Positions 1 to 8,221 of a stretch of 64,000 nt of DNA are shown here, piece by piece. Location: positions 62,001 to 126,000 of the forward strand of contig NZ_FOXY01000009.1 of the NCBI RefSeq assembly GCF_900115865.1. The letters run 5' to 3'. Below the pieces are notes generated by a model. The model had not been told where the DNA came from, ran no database searches, and saw nothing but the letters and a program-made list of their open reading frames with translations. The stretch comes from Donghicola eburneus (lineage in GTDB: Bacteria; Pseudomonadota; Alphaproteobacteria; Rhodobacterales; Rhodobacteraceae). Both the position numbers and the translations under genes were made by a program. The number at the start of each line of letters is the position of its first letter. Position 1 is the stretch's first letter.

Positions 1-665
1 TCGAGGGCCTGACCACCGATCCCGCCAGACCCTATCAGACCAACGGGCCGATGCTCTATTTCGGGGGCTATTCACCGGACGCGCTGGACCTATGTGGCCA
101 GCATTGCGACGTCTACCTTATGTGGCCTGAGAAATCCGAAGACATCGCCGAGCGCATGAAGGCCGCAAATGCCGCCGCCGAGAAATATGGTCGTACACTG
201 GATTACGGTTTCCGCAGCCATGTGATCGTGCGCGACACTGAGGCGGAAGCAAAAGAATACGCCCGTTATATCGCCAGCAAACTGGACGATGAGTACGGCA
301 AAGCGATCCGCGAGCGGGCGCTGGACGCCAGCAGCCTTGGGGTCAGTCATCAGGCGCGCAACCGCGAGCTGGCCGATTTGGAGGGGTACATCGAACCCAA
401 CCTCTGGACCGGCATTGGCCGCGCGCGTTCTGGTTGCGGGGCGGCGATTGTCGGTTCGACCGATCAGGTCCTCAGCAAGCTGGAAGAACTGCAAAAAATG
501 GGCATTCGCGCCTTTGTTCTGTCCGGCTACCCTCATATCGAAGAGGCAGAGCATTTCGGCACCCGTGTGCTGCCACAGATGAAAACATGCCAACTCAATC
601 GGGTGTGGAACCGCGTCCCCGCGTCCACCCCAGCAACACCCCTCGGAGTAGGAGAGCGCCGCTAA
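1..665 (+). CDS. SsuD-like FMNH2-dependent alkanesulfonate monooxygenase (C-terminal part)
   Basis: Partial gene: the frame is open from base 3, so the N-terminus lies outside the window. The visible ~220 residues match the C-terminal half of luciferase-like (LLM) flavin monooxygenases of the SsuD type, including the HVIVRDTEAEA segment and the terminal FVLSGYPHIEEAE stretch typical of SsuD. Known family role: cytoplasmic cleavage of an alkanesulfonate C-S bond with FMNH2 and O2, giving aldehyde and sulfite. The gene is translationally coupled (TAATG) to an aldo/keto reductase. A flavin reductase, TRAP transporter and YeiH exporter follow, which fits a sulfonate role. Other LLM substrates remain possible because the N-terminal substrate pocket is not visible. 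Confidence 0.85.
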   Translation, partial: EGLTTDPARPYQTNGPMLYFGGYSPDALDLCGQHCDVYLMWPEKSEDIAERMKAANAAAEKYGRTLDYGFRSHVIVRDTEAEAKEYARYIASKLDDEYGKAIRERALDASSLGVSHQARNRELADLEGYIEPNLWTGIGRARSGCGAAIVGSTDQVLSKLEELQKMGIRAFVLSGYPHIEEAEHFGTRVLPQMKTCQLNRVWNRVPASTPATPLGVGERR

Positions 666-1555
666 TGGAACGCGTTGAATTGGCCGATGGCCTTAGCTTT
701 TCCCGTCTTGTTTATGGCATGTGGCGGATCGGGGATGATCCCGATACCTCGGAAAAACATGTGCGCGCCAAGATTGATGCCTGTCTGGCCCAAGGGATCA
801 CTACGCTTGATCAGGCGGATATCTATGGCGATTACACTGCCGAAGCGGTGCTGGGGCAGTCGCTGAAGGCCGATCCCAGCCTGCGCGGTCAGGTCGAAAT
901 CGTGACCAAATGCGATATCGTGGCGCCTTGCGGGAAATATGCTGATGTCGCATGCAAGCACTACGACACCTCGAAGGCGCATATCGAAGCGTCGGTCGAA
1001 AACTCCCTGCGGGACATGGGCACCGATTATATCGACCTGCTGCTGATCCACCGACCCGATCCGCTAATGGACCATGACGAAACCGGCGCTGCGCTGGATG
1101 GTCTGATCAAAGCGGGCAAAATCCGAGCAGCGGGTGTCTCGAACTTCCGCCCTTGGGATGTAGAATTGCTGCAGAGCGCGATGAGCAGCAAGCTGGTCAC
1201 CAACCAGATCGAGATTTCGCTGGCACGGATCGATCCCTTTACCGACGGCGATCTTGCGTTCCACCAGCGCCAGCGCGATGCGGTTATGGCGTGGTCCCCC
1301 TTGGGCGGAGGTAGTTTGATGACGGATGACAGCAACTTGACGCGCTTGATGGATGGTTTCGCCAGTGAATTCGGCGTAGACCGCGCGGCGGTCGCCGTGG
1401 CGTTTTTGCTCCGTCATCCCGCCAAGATCCTGCCCGTTCTCGGCACCAATTCGCTGGAGCGGATCGCCAAAATCTCGGACGCGACCAAGGTCAACCTGAC
1501 CCGCGTGCAGTGGTTCCAGCTGTACGAGGCTGCCTTGGGACGGGAGGTTGCGTGA
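665..1555 (+). CDS. Aldo/keto reductase (YdhF-like)
   Basis: 296-residue NAD(P)H-dependent aldo/keto reductase. The catalytic tetrad is visible as D49 and Y54 (in DQADIYG), K82 (IVTKCD) and H129 (LLLIHRPDP). Start chosen at 665 because the ATG overlaps the stop of the upstream monooxygenase and is preceded by GGAGTAGGAG; the frame is open further upstream but only as antisense-like noise. The stop overlaps the start of the flavin reductase. Inference from context: it may reduce the aldehyde released when the SsuD-like enzyme desulfonates its substrate. Its true substrate cannot be read from sequence. Confidence 0.9.
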   Translation: MERVELADGLSFSRLVYGMWRIGDDPDTSEKHVRAKIDACLAQGITTLDQADIYGDYTAEAVLGQSLKADPSLRGQVEIVTKCDIVAPCGKYADVACKHYDTSKAHIEASVENSLRDMGTDYIDLLLIHRPDPLMDHDETGAALDGLIKAGKIRAAGVSNFRPWDVELLQSAMSSKLVTNQIEISLARIDPFTDGDLAFHQRQRDAVMAWSPLGGGSLMTDDSNLTRLMDGFASEFGVDRAAVAVAFLLRHPAKILPVLGTNSLERIAKISDATKVNLTRVQWFQLYEAALGREVA

Positions 1556-2049
1556 TGCTGCAAAGCTTCGTGCCCGAACCCAGTAACGGTCGTGCGTTGC
1601 GCGATGCGTTCGGGCTGTTTGCGACGGGGGTGACCATCGTCACCACCTGCGGGCCAGAGGGGTGCGTTGCGATCACTGCGAACAGCTTTTCCTCGGTGTC
1701 CATGGACCCGCCGCTGGTTCTGTGGTCGCCTGCACGGGCCTCGCGCCGCTATCCGTTGTTTGCAGAGGCAGAACATTACGCGATCCACGTGTTGGCCGCT
1801 GATCAGCAAGACTTGGCTTGGTCTGTTGCCAAGGACGGCGGCGCTCTGCTGTCCACCGATCTGGATACCAATGCCCACGGCGTTCCAGTGCTACCCCATT
1901 GCCTCGCGCGCTTTGACTGTCGGCGCAATGCAGTGCACGAAGCAGGCGACCACGCAATCATTGTCGGCGAAGTTCTTCAGGCTACGATGCAGCAAGGAGA
2001 CCCGTTGGCATTCTTCAGTGGGCGCGTTGCACGACTCGAATTGAATTGA
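1555..2049 (+). CDS. Flavin reductase domain protein (HpaC/RutF type)
   Basis: 164-residue protein of the FMN-binding split-barrel flavin reductase family. Recognisable by the FGLFATGVTIVTT start of the domain and the ANSFSSVSMDPPLVLW segment. Family members use NAD(P)H to make free reduced flavin for a partner two-component monooxygenase. The ATG at 1555 overlaps the TGA of the aldo/keto reductase, so the three genes are co-translated. The natural partner is the SsuD-like monooxygenase two genes upstream. A longer start at 1510 is possible but would run into the upstream gene without a ribosome site. Confidence 0.9.
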   Translation: MLQSFVPEPSNGRALRDAFGLFATGVTIVTTCGPEGCVAITANSFSSVSMDPPLVLWSPARASRRYPLFAEAEHYAIHVLAADQQDLAWSVAKDGGALLSTDLDTNAHGVPVLPHCLARFDCRRNAVHEAGDHAIIVGEVLQATMQQGDPLAFFSGRVARLELN

Positions 2050-2107
2050 TCGCAGCACCGCGCCTTTGGAGGAGGGCGCGGTGTACAAGTGCGATTGGGA
2101 GGAAAGT

Positions 2108-2695
2108 ATGGTGCTATTCGACGGGTTGATCCGGCTGTTGTCGTGGATCAACGAACACCTGTTGAAGTTCGGCCGAGGCATCGGGGTCGTCGCGATCGCT
2201 ATCATGGTCGCGGTGACGCTGCTTCAAGTCTTTTGCCGTTATGTGCTAGGAAATGCCCTACCGTGGCCGGACGAGGCTGCGCGCTTCTGCATGCTCTGGA
2301 TGACAGGGCTGATGGCACCGACCGCATTTCGCCGTGGCGGGTTCGTGGCAATTGACGTTCTGCCATCGCTGCTACCGGGCCGAGTGGCCAACCTGCTAAA
2401 TCTGCTTCTGCTTGGGATCAGCTTGGTGGTTTTGGTGATCGCTGTACAGATCGGGTGGAAAGAGGTCACAGGTCTTGGCGGACGCTTTGCGTCGGCCTCG
2501 CTTTATCTGCCCACCGCGCTTGATTTCAGCAGCTGGTACCGCATTCCTCGCAGCTGGATGATGATGTCGATCTTCGTCGGGGTCGCGCTTTTGGTTCTGG
2601 TGAACATTGAACTGATCCTGCGCAACTTTGTCAGGCTCGTGTCTGATCGCCCACTGCCCCCCATCCCGCTGGCCGAGACGCAAGGGGCGGAATGA
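2108..2695 (+). CDS. TRAP transporter small permease (DctQ family)
   Basis: 195-residue membrane protein with about four hydrophobic segments and the DctQ hallmark RYVLGNALPWPDEAARF in the second segment. DctQ subunits pair with a large DctM permease to drive sodium- or proton-coupled uptake from a periplasmic binding protein. Start at 2108 follows GGGAGG at good distance; an in-frame start at 2066 lacks this. Followed after 1 bp by the large permease gene. 58 bp separate it from the flavin reductase, so it probably belongs to the same transcript. Confidence 0.9.
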   Translation: MVLFDGLIRLLSWINEHLLKFGRGIGVVAIAIMVAVTLLQVFCRYVLGNALPWPDEAARFCMLWMTGLMAPTAFRRGGFVAIDVLPSLLPGRVANLLNLLLLGISLVVLVIAVQIGWKEVTGLGGRFASASLYLPTALDFSSWYRIPRSWMMMSIFVGVALLVLVNIELILRNFVRLVSDRPLPPIPLAETQGAE

Positions 2696-2696
2696 C

Positions 2697-3986
2697 ATGC
2701 TGATCTGGTTTCTGCCCCTGTTTCTTGTGTTCCTGATGGTCGGCTTGCCGGTCTTTTTCGGACTGCTGGCCGCGCCCGGCATTTTGCTATTTCTAAATGG
2801 TCAAGAACGCGACCTGACACTGCTTTATCGCAATCTGTATAACGGGATGGACAGTTTTCCTCTGATGGCGATCCCGTTCTTCATGCTCGCGGGCGAGATT
2901 ATGAACCGTGGCGGCATCACCCATAGACTGGTCGAGTTCAGCCAAGCCTTCATGGGGCACCTGCGGGGTGGATTGGCCCACGTAAACGTCATGTCTTCGA
3001 TGCTGTTTGCGGGCCTGTCTGGATCTGCCGTGGCTGACACCTCTGCGCTAGGGTCGATGCTGATCCCCGCGATGGAGAAGCAAGGCTACACGCGCCGTTT
3101 CGCTGCTGCGATCACGGCAGCCAGTTCGGTCATCGGGCCAATCATTCCACCGTCGGGCATCATGATCATCTACGCCTATGTCATGGGTGAAAGCGTTGCG
3201 GCTCTGTTCCTTGCAGGCATGGTACCGGGCCTGATGGTCGGCCTCGGACTTATGCTGCTGATCAAGGTCATGGCGAACCGCTACGATTTCCCCGTCGCCT
3301 CGCGCAAATACAGCTGGGGCGAAAGAGGCGATGCCAGCCTGAAGGCATTCTTTCCGCTGCTGACTCCGGTGATCATCCTTGGCGGGATATTGGCCGGTGT
3401 CTTCACCCCGACCGAAGCCGCCGCAGTGGCAGTCGCCTACGCGCTGTTCATCAGTATCTTTGTCCTGAAAACCCTGCGCCTGACAGAACTACCCGATGTG
3501 CTCGGACGGGCAGGGCTGACCTCGGCTGTGGTGCTCTTACTGGTCGGTGCGGCCATGTCCTTCAAGACAGTGGTGTCTTTGTCCCACGCGCCGCAGATCA
3601 TGGCTGATTACATCCTGACGCTGACCGAAAATCCGCTGCTTTTGCTGTTCCTGATCAACCTTTTGCTCTTTGCGGTGGGGATGTTTCTGGACGCTGGCCC
3701 CGCGATTATCATTCTTGGCCCAATCCTTGGACCGGTGTTCACCAGCATGGGGGTCGACTCTGTGCATTTCGCGATCATCATGTGCGTGAACCTGACCGTG
3801 GGCTTGGCGACGCCGCCGATGGGATTGGTACTGTTCGTCGCATCGGCAGTGTCGGGCGAGCGGGTCACGACCATCGCCAAGGCTATTTTGCCCTTTCTCG
3901 CGGTCGAGATCGTGGTGATCTTTTTGATCACCTATTTCCCCGCGCTATCCATGACGATCCCGCGTTTGACGGGCTTCGCGAACTAG
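2697..3986 (+). CDS. TRAP transporter large permease (DctM family)
   Basis: 429 residues, strongly hydrophobic with about 12 predicted segments. Contains the conserved DctM stretch IGPIIPPSGIMIIYAYV and the C-terminal LATPPMGLVLFVA. It forms the translocation unit of the TRAP importer. The start is one base after the stop of the small permease. Together with the neighbouring DctQ and DctP genes it is a complete TRAP system. Sulfonate monooxygenases of the SsuD type are usually fed by ABC importers, so a TRAP partner is a notable feature of this cluster. Confidence 0.93.
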   Translation: MLIWFLPLFLVFLMVGLPVFFGLLAAPGILLFLNGQERDLTLLYRNLYNGMDSFPLMAIPFFMLAGEIMNRGGITHRLVEFSQAFMGHLRGGLAHVNVMSSMLFAGLSGSAVADTSALGSMLIPAMEKQGYTRRFAAAITAASSVIGPIIPPSGIMIIYAYVMGESVAALFLAGMVPGLMVGLGLMLLIKVMANRYDFPVASRKYSWGERGDASLKAFFPLLTPVIILGGILAGVFTPTEAAAVAVAYALFISIFVLKTLRLTELPDVLGRAGLTSAVVLLLVGAAMSFKTVVSLSHAPQIMADYILTLTENPLLLLFLINLLLFAVGMFLDAGPAIIILGPILGPVFTSMGVDSVHFAIIMCVNLTVGLATPPMGLVLFVASAVSGERVTTIAKAILPFLAVEIVVIFLITYFPALSMTIPRLTGFAN

Positions 3987-4015
3987 AACAATTCAGAGCT
4001 ATCAGGGAGGATATT

Positions 4016-5074
4016 ATGCTCGGAACAACGAAAAAGGTGGCAGCGGCGCTGCTCATGACGGCAGCCCTTGCCGGTCCGGCTATGGCACAGGACTATACGA
4101 TCCGCGCCGTCGCCAACTCCAACGAAAATGACGAGGATTACGACGGCCTGCAGGTCTTTAAATCCTACGTCGAGAGCGCATCGAACGGTGCGATTGCGGT
4201 GGAAATCTACATGGGCACCCAGCTGTGCTCGAACGGGGCCGAGTGTCTGCAAGGCGTCGCAGATGGCTCTATTGATGTCTACATCTCGACCTCGGGCGGC
4301 GCGGCTGGCCTGTTCCCTTATGTTCAGGTGTTGGATCTGCCATATGTCATGCAGGACGACCGCATCGCGGAAAAAGTGCTGTCCGGTGACTTCACCCGTA
4401 CCATGCGTGACATGGCGCTCGAGGATTCCGGCGGCGCGATCCGACTGATGACCATCGGCAACACTGGCGGCTGGCGCAACTTTGCCAACACCCAGAAACG
4501 CGTGCAGACGCCCGCCGATCTGGAAGGCATGAAAATGCGGACCGTGGTTGCAGACCTGCCGCAGGAACTGGTGCGTGCATTGGGCGCAGCGCCCACACCG
4601 ATCCCGTGGCCAGAACTGTTTACCTCGCTGCAAACTGGCGTGGTAGAGGGCACCAAGAACGGCATTACCGACATCATGTCGATGAAGTTCCCCGAAGCGG
4701 GCCTGCAATATGTGACCCTTGATGGCCACGCCTACATGGGCGCGCTCTGGTGGATGTCTAACGAGACTTTCATGGGCATGCCCGAAGATCAGCGCCGCGT
4801 GGTGGTTGACGGCTTCTATGCGCTGCAGCAGGCGACCTTTGCTTCGCCCAAGCGCAAATCGATCCCCGCCTATGCGGAATTCGTCGAAGGCGGCGGTGAC
4901 CTCTACGTGCCCACCCCCGAGGAAAAGCAAGCCTTTGCGGATGCCGTGCAGCCTGTCTACGACTGGTTCAGCGGCAATGTGACCGGCGGGGAAAAGATCT
5001 TTGACGCGCTACAAACAGCAGTCGCCGAAGCCACTGAAGAGCTAGAAGCAGAGCGTTCGCGCGACATCCAGTAA
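4016..5074 (+). CDS. TRAP transporter substrate-binding protein (DctP family)
   Basis: 352 residues with an N-terminal Sec signal peptide (cleavage expected near AMAQDY, residues 22-25). The mature part follows the DctP fold: an early MGTQLCSNGAEC segment, GVADGSIDVYI, then PWPELFTSLQTGVVEGTKNG near residue 210, where the family has its conserved ligand-binding region. It captures the substrate in the periplasm for the adjacent DctQM permease. The start at 4016 is preceded by AGGGAGG. Ligand unknown; the operon suggests a sulfonate. A strong hairpin follows the gene. Confidence 0.92.
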   Translation: MLGTTKKVAAALLMTAALAGPAMAQDYTIRAVANSNENDEDYDGLQVFKSYVESASNGAIAVEIYMGTQLCSNGAECLQGVADGSIDVYISTSGGAAGLFPYVQVLDLPYVMQDDRIAEKVLSGDFTRTMRDMALEDSGGAIRLMTIGNTGGWRNFANTQKRVQTPADLEGMKMRTVVADLPQELVRALGAAPTPIPWPELFTSLQTGVVEGTKNGITDIMSMKFPEAGLQYVTLDGHAYMGALWWMSNETFMGMPEDQRRVVVDGFYALQQATFASPKRKSIPAYAEFVEGGGDLYVPTPEEKQAFADAVQPVYDWFSGNVTGGEKIFDALQTAVAEATEELEAERSRDIQ

Positions 5075-5084
5075 CGACAATCCG

Positions 5085-5111
5085 GTGCGCCTCGGGTGGC
5101 CCGAGGCGCAC
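5085..5111 (+). terminator. Strong hairpin after the TRAP binding protein gene
   Basis: Perfect 12-bp inverted repeat (GTGCGCCTCGGG, 3-base loop) followed by only three T residues. It sits 10 bp after the dctP-like stop and 80 bp before the exporter start. It may be a weak intrinsic terminator or a 3'-end stabiliser that sets exporter expression below that of the TRAP genes. Confidence 0.65.
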
Positions 5112-5190
5112 TTTCATGGCCGGTTCGCACACAGCTGTCGACCATGACCGCCCGATGGGCGGGAACAGGGAATTCTGTCTAGGACACCTC

Positions 5191-6216
5191 ATGAACACCC
5201 TCATTTCTGCCCTGACCAACCCGCGCGATGCCCTCGCGCAGGGCAAGCTGCTTGGGCCCGGTGTGGCACTGACGGTCGTGCTGGCGATGGCTGCGCAATT
5301 CCTGTCGAACCATTACGGCGCACCCGTCATGCTGATGGCGATCCTGCTCGGCATCCCGTTCCATTTCCTGTCAGAGCATGAAACCACCGGACCGGGGATC
5401 AGCTATGCGGCCAAGGGGCTTTTGCGGATCGGTGTCGCACTCCTTGGGCTGCGGGTCTCGCTAGACATGGTGCGGCAGATCGGATGGAGCTTTGTTCTGG
5501 TGATCGCGCTATGTGTTGCCTTTGTGATCCTAGCCTCCGTGTTCCTTTCGCGCGTCGTGGGCAAAGACCGCGCGTTTGGCTTTCTCACTGGGGGCTCCGT
5601 CGCGATCTGCGGGGCCTCTGCCGCGATGGCCATCTCGTCGATCCTGCCCCAGCGCGACACAGCAGAGCGGGATTTGTCCTTTACCGTTATTTCGGTGACG
5701 GCGTTTTCTACTCTGGCGATGGTCCTCTATCCAATCGTTGCGGACGCGCTCGGGCTAGACGCGCACGAAGCAGGCCTTTTCCTTGGCGGGACAATTCATG
5801 ATGTCGCCCAAGTGGTCGGGGCAGGCTATTCCGTATCGGACGAAACCGGAGACATTGCGACGGTGGTGAAGTTGATCCGCGTGACGATGCTGGCCCCCGT
5901 TGTTCTGATCGGTGCACTTGTAATGCGGCGCCACGCACCAACTGGAACCAGCAGACCGCCCTTGCTGCCGGGCTTTGTCGGGGCATTCCTGATTTTGGCC
6001 GCGCTGAACTCGTTTCATTTGGTGCCGGAGGCCGTCAGTGCGCCCGCCGCGACACTATCCCGCGCCTTGCTCGTGACCGCCGTCGCCGCCGTGGGCATGA
6101 AAACCTCGCTCGCGAAACTTGCGGATGTCGGCGGGACAGCCATCGCACTTCTTGCCGTTCAAACGGCCGTTCTTGCGGGTTTGGTGTTGGCGCCCCTGCT
6201 ATTCGGGTTGCTCTGA
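5191..6216 (+). CDS. YeiH-family putative sulfate/sulfite exporter
   Basis: 341 residues, about ten hydrophobic segments, matching the PF03601 'conserved hypothetical 698 / putative sulfate exporter' family. Recognisable by GGSVAICGASAAMAISS and GGTIHDVAQVVGAGYSVS, both conserved in YeiH proteins. Members are often found beside genes for desulfonation, where they are thought to export sulfite or sulfate. That context is matched here, downstream of the SsuD-like, flavin reductase and TRAP genes. The ATG at 5191 was taken because the family starts here; the upstream open frame lacks hydrophobic sequence. Transport substrate is inferred, not shown. Confidence 0.88.
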   Translation: MNTLISALTNPRDALAQGKLLGPGVALTVVLAMAAQFLSNHYGAPVMLMAILLGIPFHFLSEHETTGPGISYAAKGLLRIGVALLGLRVSLDMVRQIGWSFVLVIALCVAFVILASVFLSRVVGKDRAFGFLTGGSVAICGASAAMAISSILPQRDTAERDLSFTVISVTAFSTLAMVLYPIVADALGLDAHEAGLFLGGTIHDVAQVVGAGYSVSDETGDIATVVKLIRVTMLAPVVLIGALVMRRHAPTGTSRPPLLPGFVGAFLILAALNSFHLVPEAVSAPAATLSRALLVTAVAAVGMKTSLAKLADVGGTAIALLAVQTAVLAGLVLAPLLFGLL

Positions 6217-6385
6217 TTGCAGAGCAGAGACGCGTCAGGGCGCATGATGCCTAAAAAGTCGCCAACCTCCTAAGCTTTGATCTCATCACGTAAAATTCGG
6301 AGCCGCGGCAAGTCTTTTTGCACGCCGCCCCTATGAAGCACGCCGTTCCAACAGTTTCTCTCGTCGGGCATAATAACAACAAACG

Positions 6386-8023
6386 ATGAGAAAACTTATG
6401 ACGACCAAGCATACGGGGGCCTCCCCCGTCCTGTCCGTGCGCGACCTGTCGGTGGCGCTGCCCGGGAAACATGACCGCGCCTATGCGGTCAAAGAGATCA
6501 GCTTTGATCTCATGCAAGGCGAGATCCTTTGTATTATTGGGGAATCCGGTTCTGGCAAATCGGTGACAGCAAACACGGTGATGGGGCTGTTGCCCGATGT
6601 TATGACCATCGAAAAGGGCTCTATTGAGTTCAAAGGTCGCGAACTTCTGAACCTGTCAGAGCCCGAACTTCGCAAACTGCGCGGTCGCGCGGTTTCGATC
6701 ATCTTCCAAGACCCATTGTCTGCATTGAACCCGCTGATGACGGTCGGCGAGCAGATCCGCGAGGTTTTGGACGCGCACGCCATCGGCACCAAGGAGAGCC
6801 GCGCAGACAAGGTGGTCGAGATGTTGACCGAGGTCGGCCTGCCTGATCCGCTGCTCATCCAGCATCAGTATCCTTTCCGCCTGTCCGGCGGTCAACGTCA
6901 GCGCGTGATGATTGCCATGGCCTTGGCGCTGGACCCTGACATCTTGATCGCGGACGAGCCGACAACGGCGCTGGATGTGACCACGCAGGCGCAAATCCTT
7001 GACCTGATCGCCCGCATTCAGAAGCGCAAAGGCATGAGCGTCATGTTCATCACCCACGATTTCGGCGTTGTCGCCGAAATTGCGGACCGCGTGATTGTGA
7101 TGGAAAAGGGCAACTTGGTTGAACAAGGCCGCGCTGCCAAGGTTCTGACAGCGCCCCAGCACCGGTACACACAAAAGCTGATCGCTGCCGTTCCCAAAAT
7201 GCGCGAAGAGGACCGGGCCCGCGAAGAGACGCGCCCCGTCGCAATGGAAGTGCGCAATCTGCACAAAACCTACCGCACCCGCAGCGGCTTCCTTGGCCGA
7301 ATGCGCGAGGTCAAGGCCGTGGACGACATCAGCTTTACCCTTCACCGCGGCGAGACGATTGGAATCGTCGGCGAGTCCGGCTCCGGAAAATCGTCGATGG
7401 GGAAGGTCCTGATGAAGCTGATCTCAGCCGACAGCGGCGAAATCCGCTTTCAGGGCAAGAACACGCTGGACATGGACGAAGAGAACTTCCGCCACTTGCG
7501 CCCTCGCATTCAGATGATCTTTCAGGATCCCTATGCCTCGCTCAACCCGCGCTTTACCATCGGCCAAGCGCTGACCGTTGGCCCCATCGCACATAGCCTA
7601 CTAACCCGCGTGGATGCCCGCAAAAAAGCCGAAGGTCTGCTGGAACTGGTCGGCTTGGACGCGTCGGCCTTTGACCGCTATCCGCACGAGTTTTCGGGCG
7701 GTCAGCGCCAGCGCGTCGGCATCGCCCGTGCGCTCATGTTTGATCCCGAAGTCATCGTCGCTGACGAAGCCGTCTCTGCACTGGACGTGTCCATCCAAGC
7801 GCAGGTTTTGGAGTTGCTTGATAAAATCCGGCGTGAACGCAAATTGGCCATGATTTTCATCACCCACGATCTGCGTGTGGCGAGCCAGATCAGCGACGAA
7901 ATCATCGTGATGCATCGTGGCAAGATGGTCGAATACGGACCGCCAAGCCAAATTTTCCAGCGGCCAGAACATGACTACACCCGTTCGCTGGTTGCTGCGA
8001 TCCCGGGTTCGGCTGCGGCCTGA
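6386..8023 (+). CDS. Double ABC ATPase, oligopeptide/dipeptide type (DppD-DppF fusion-like)
   Basis: 545 residues holding two complete ABC cassettes. Walker A GESGSGKS occurs near residues 52 and 329, signature SGGQRQR near 165 and 435, each followed by DEP/DEA Walker B sequence and a switch His (THD). The C-terminal OPP-type extensions ([15 protein letters not shown]) place it with peptide/nickel importer ATPases. No permease or binding protein is adjacent. The nearest matching permeases, at 19291-21133, lack an ATPase, so this protein may energise them. A second ATG at 6398 is an alternative start; neither has a strong ribosome site. A terminator follows at 8047. Confidence 0.93.
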   Translation: MRKLMTTKHTGASPVLSVRDLSVALPGKHDRAYAVKEISFDLMQGEILCIIGESGSGKSVTANTVMGLLPDVMTIEKGSIEFKGRELLNLSEPELRKLRGRAVSIIFQDPLSALNPLMTVGEQIREVLDAHAIGTKESRADKVVEMLTEVGLPDPLLIQHQYPFRLSGGQRQRVMIAMALALDPDILIADEPTTALDVTTQAQILDLIARIQKRKGMSVMFITHDFGVVAEIADRVIVMEKGNLVEQGRAAKVLTAPQHRYTQKLIAAVPKMREEDRAREETRPVAMEVRNLHKTYRTRSGFLGRMREVKAVDDISFTLHRGETIGIVGESGSGKSSMGKVLMKLISADSGEIRFQGKNTLDMDEENFRHLRPRIQMIFQDPYASLNPRFTIGQALTVGPIAHSLLTRVDARKKAEGLLELVGLDASAFDRYPHEFSGGQRQRVGIARALMFDPEVIVADEAVSALDVSIQAQVLELLDKIRRERKLAMIFITHDLRVASQISDEIIVMHRGKMVEYGPPSQIFQRPEHDYTRSLVAAIPGSAAA

Positions 8024-8046
8024 GACGCAGACCGTAAGGACATATG

Positions 8047-8076
8047 AAAAGGGGGCGATACACATCGCCCCCTTTT
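8047..8076 (+). terminator. Intrinsic terminator after the double ABC ATPase
   Basis: Perfect 13-bp inverted repeat AAAAGGGGGCGAT with a 4-base loop, ending in TTTT. A typical rho-independent terminator 23 bp after the ATPase stop codon. Confidence 0.9.
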
Positions 8077-8192
8077 GCATGTCGTGTCTATGTTCATCTT
8101 AGACCGCAGTATGCGATGCATCGGCAGTGAACTGCCCCATTTAGCGGCTACGGCCTTAGCAGCACCCACCCGACCGAAACCGCGTAACAAGG

Positions 8193-8213
8193 CCCCCCAA
8201 GTCGCTTGGGGGG
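8193..8213 (-). terminator. Terminator hairpin for the RND efflux gene
   Basis: Perfect 9-bp stem CCCCCCAAG/CTTGGGGGG with a 3-base loop, followed on the minus strand by TTGTTACG. It lies 8 bp beyond the minus-strand stop of the RND pump gene. Confidence 0.75.
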
Positions 8214-8221
8214 TCAATCCA

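Noticed and set aside
3983-4930. 315-codon open frame on the minus strand
   Set aside because: Antisense to the TRAP binding protein gene; His-rich composition typical of antisense translation.
8193-8213. Palindrome as part of a repeat family or mobile element end
   Set aside because: Single copy, placed right after a gene end and with terminator geometry.
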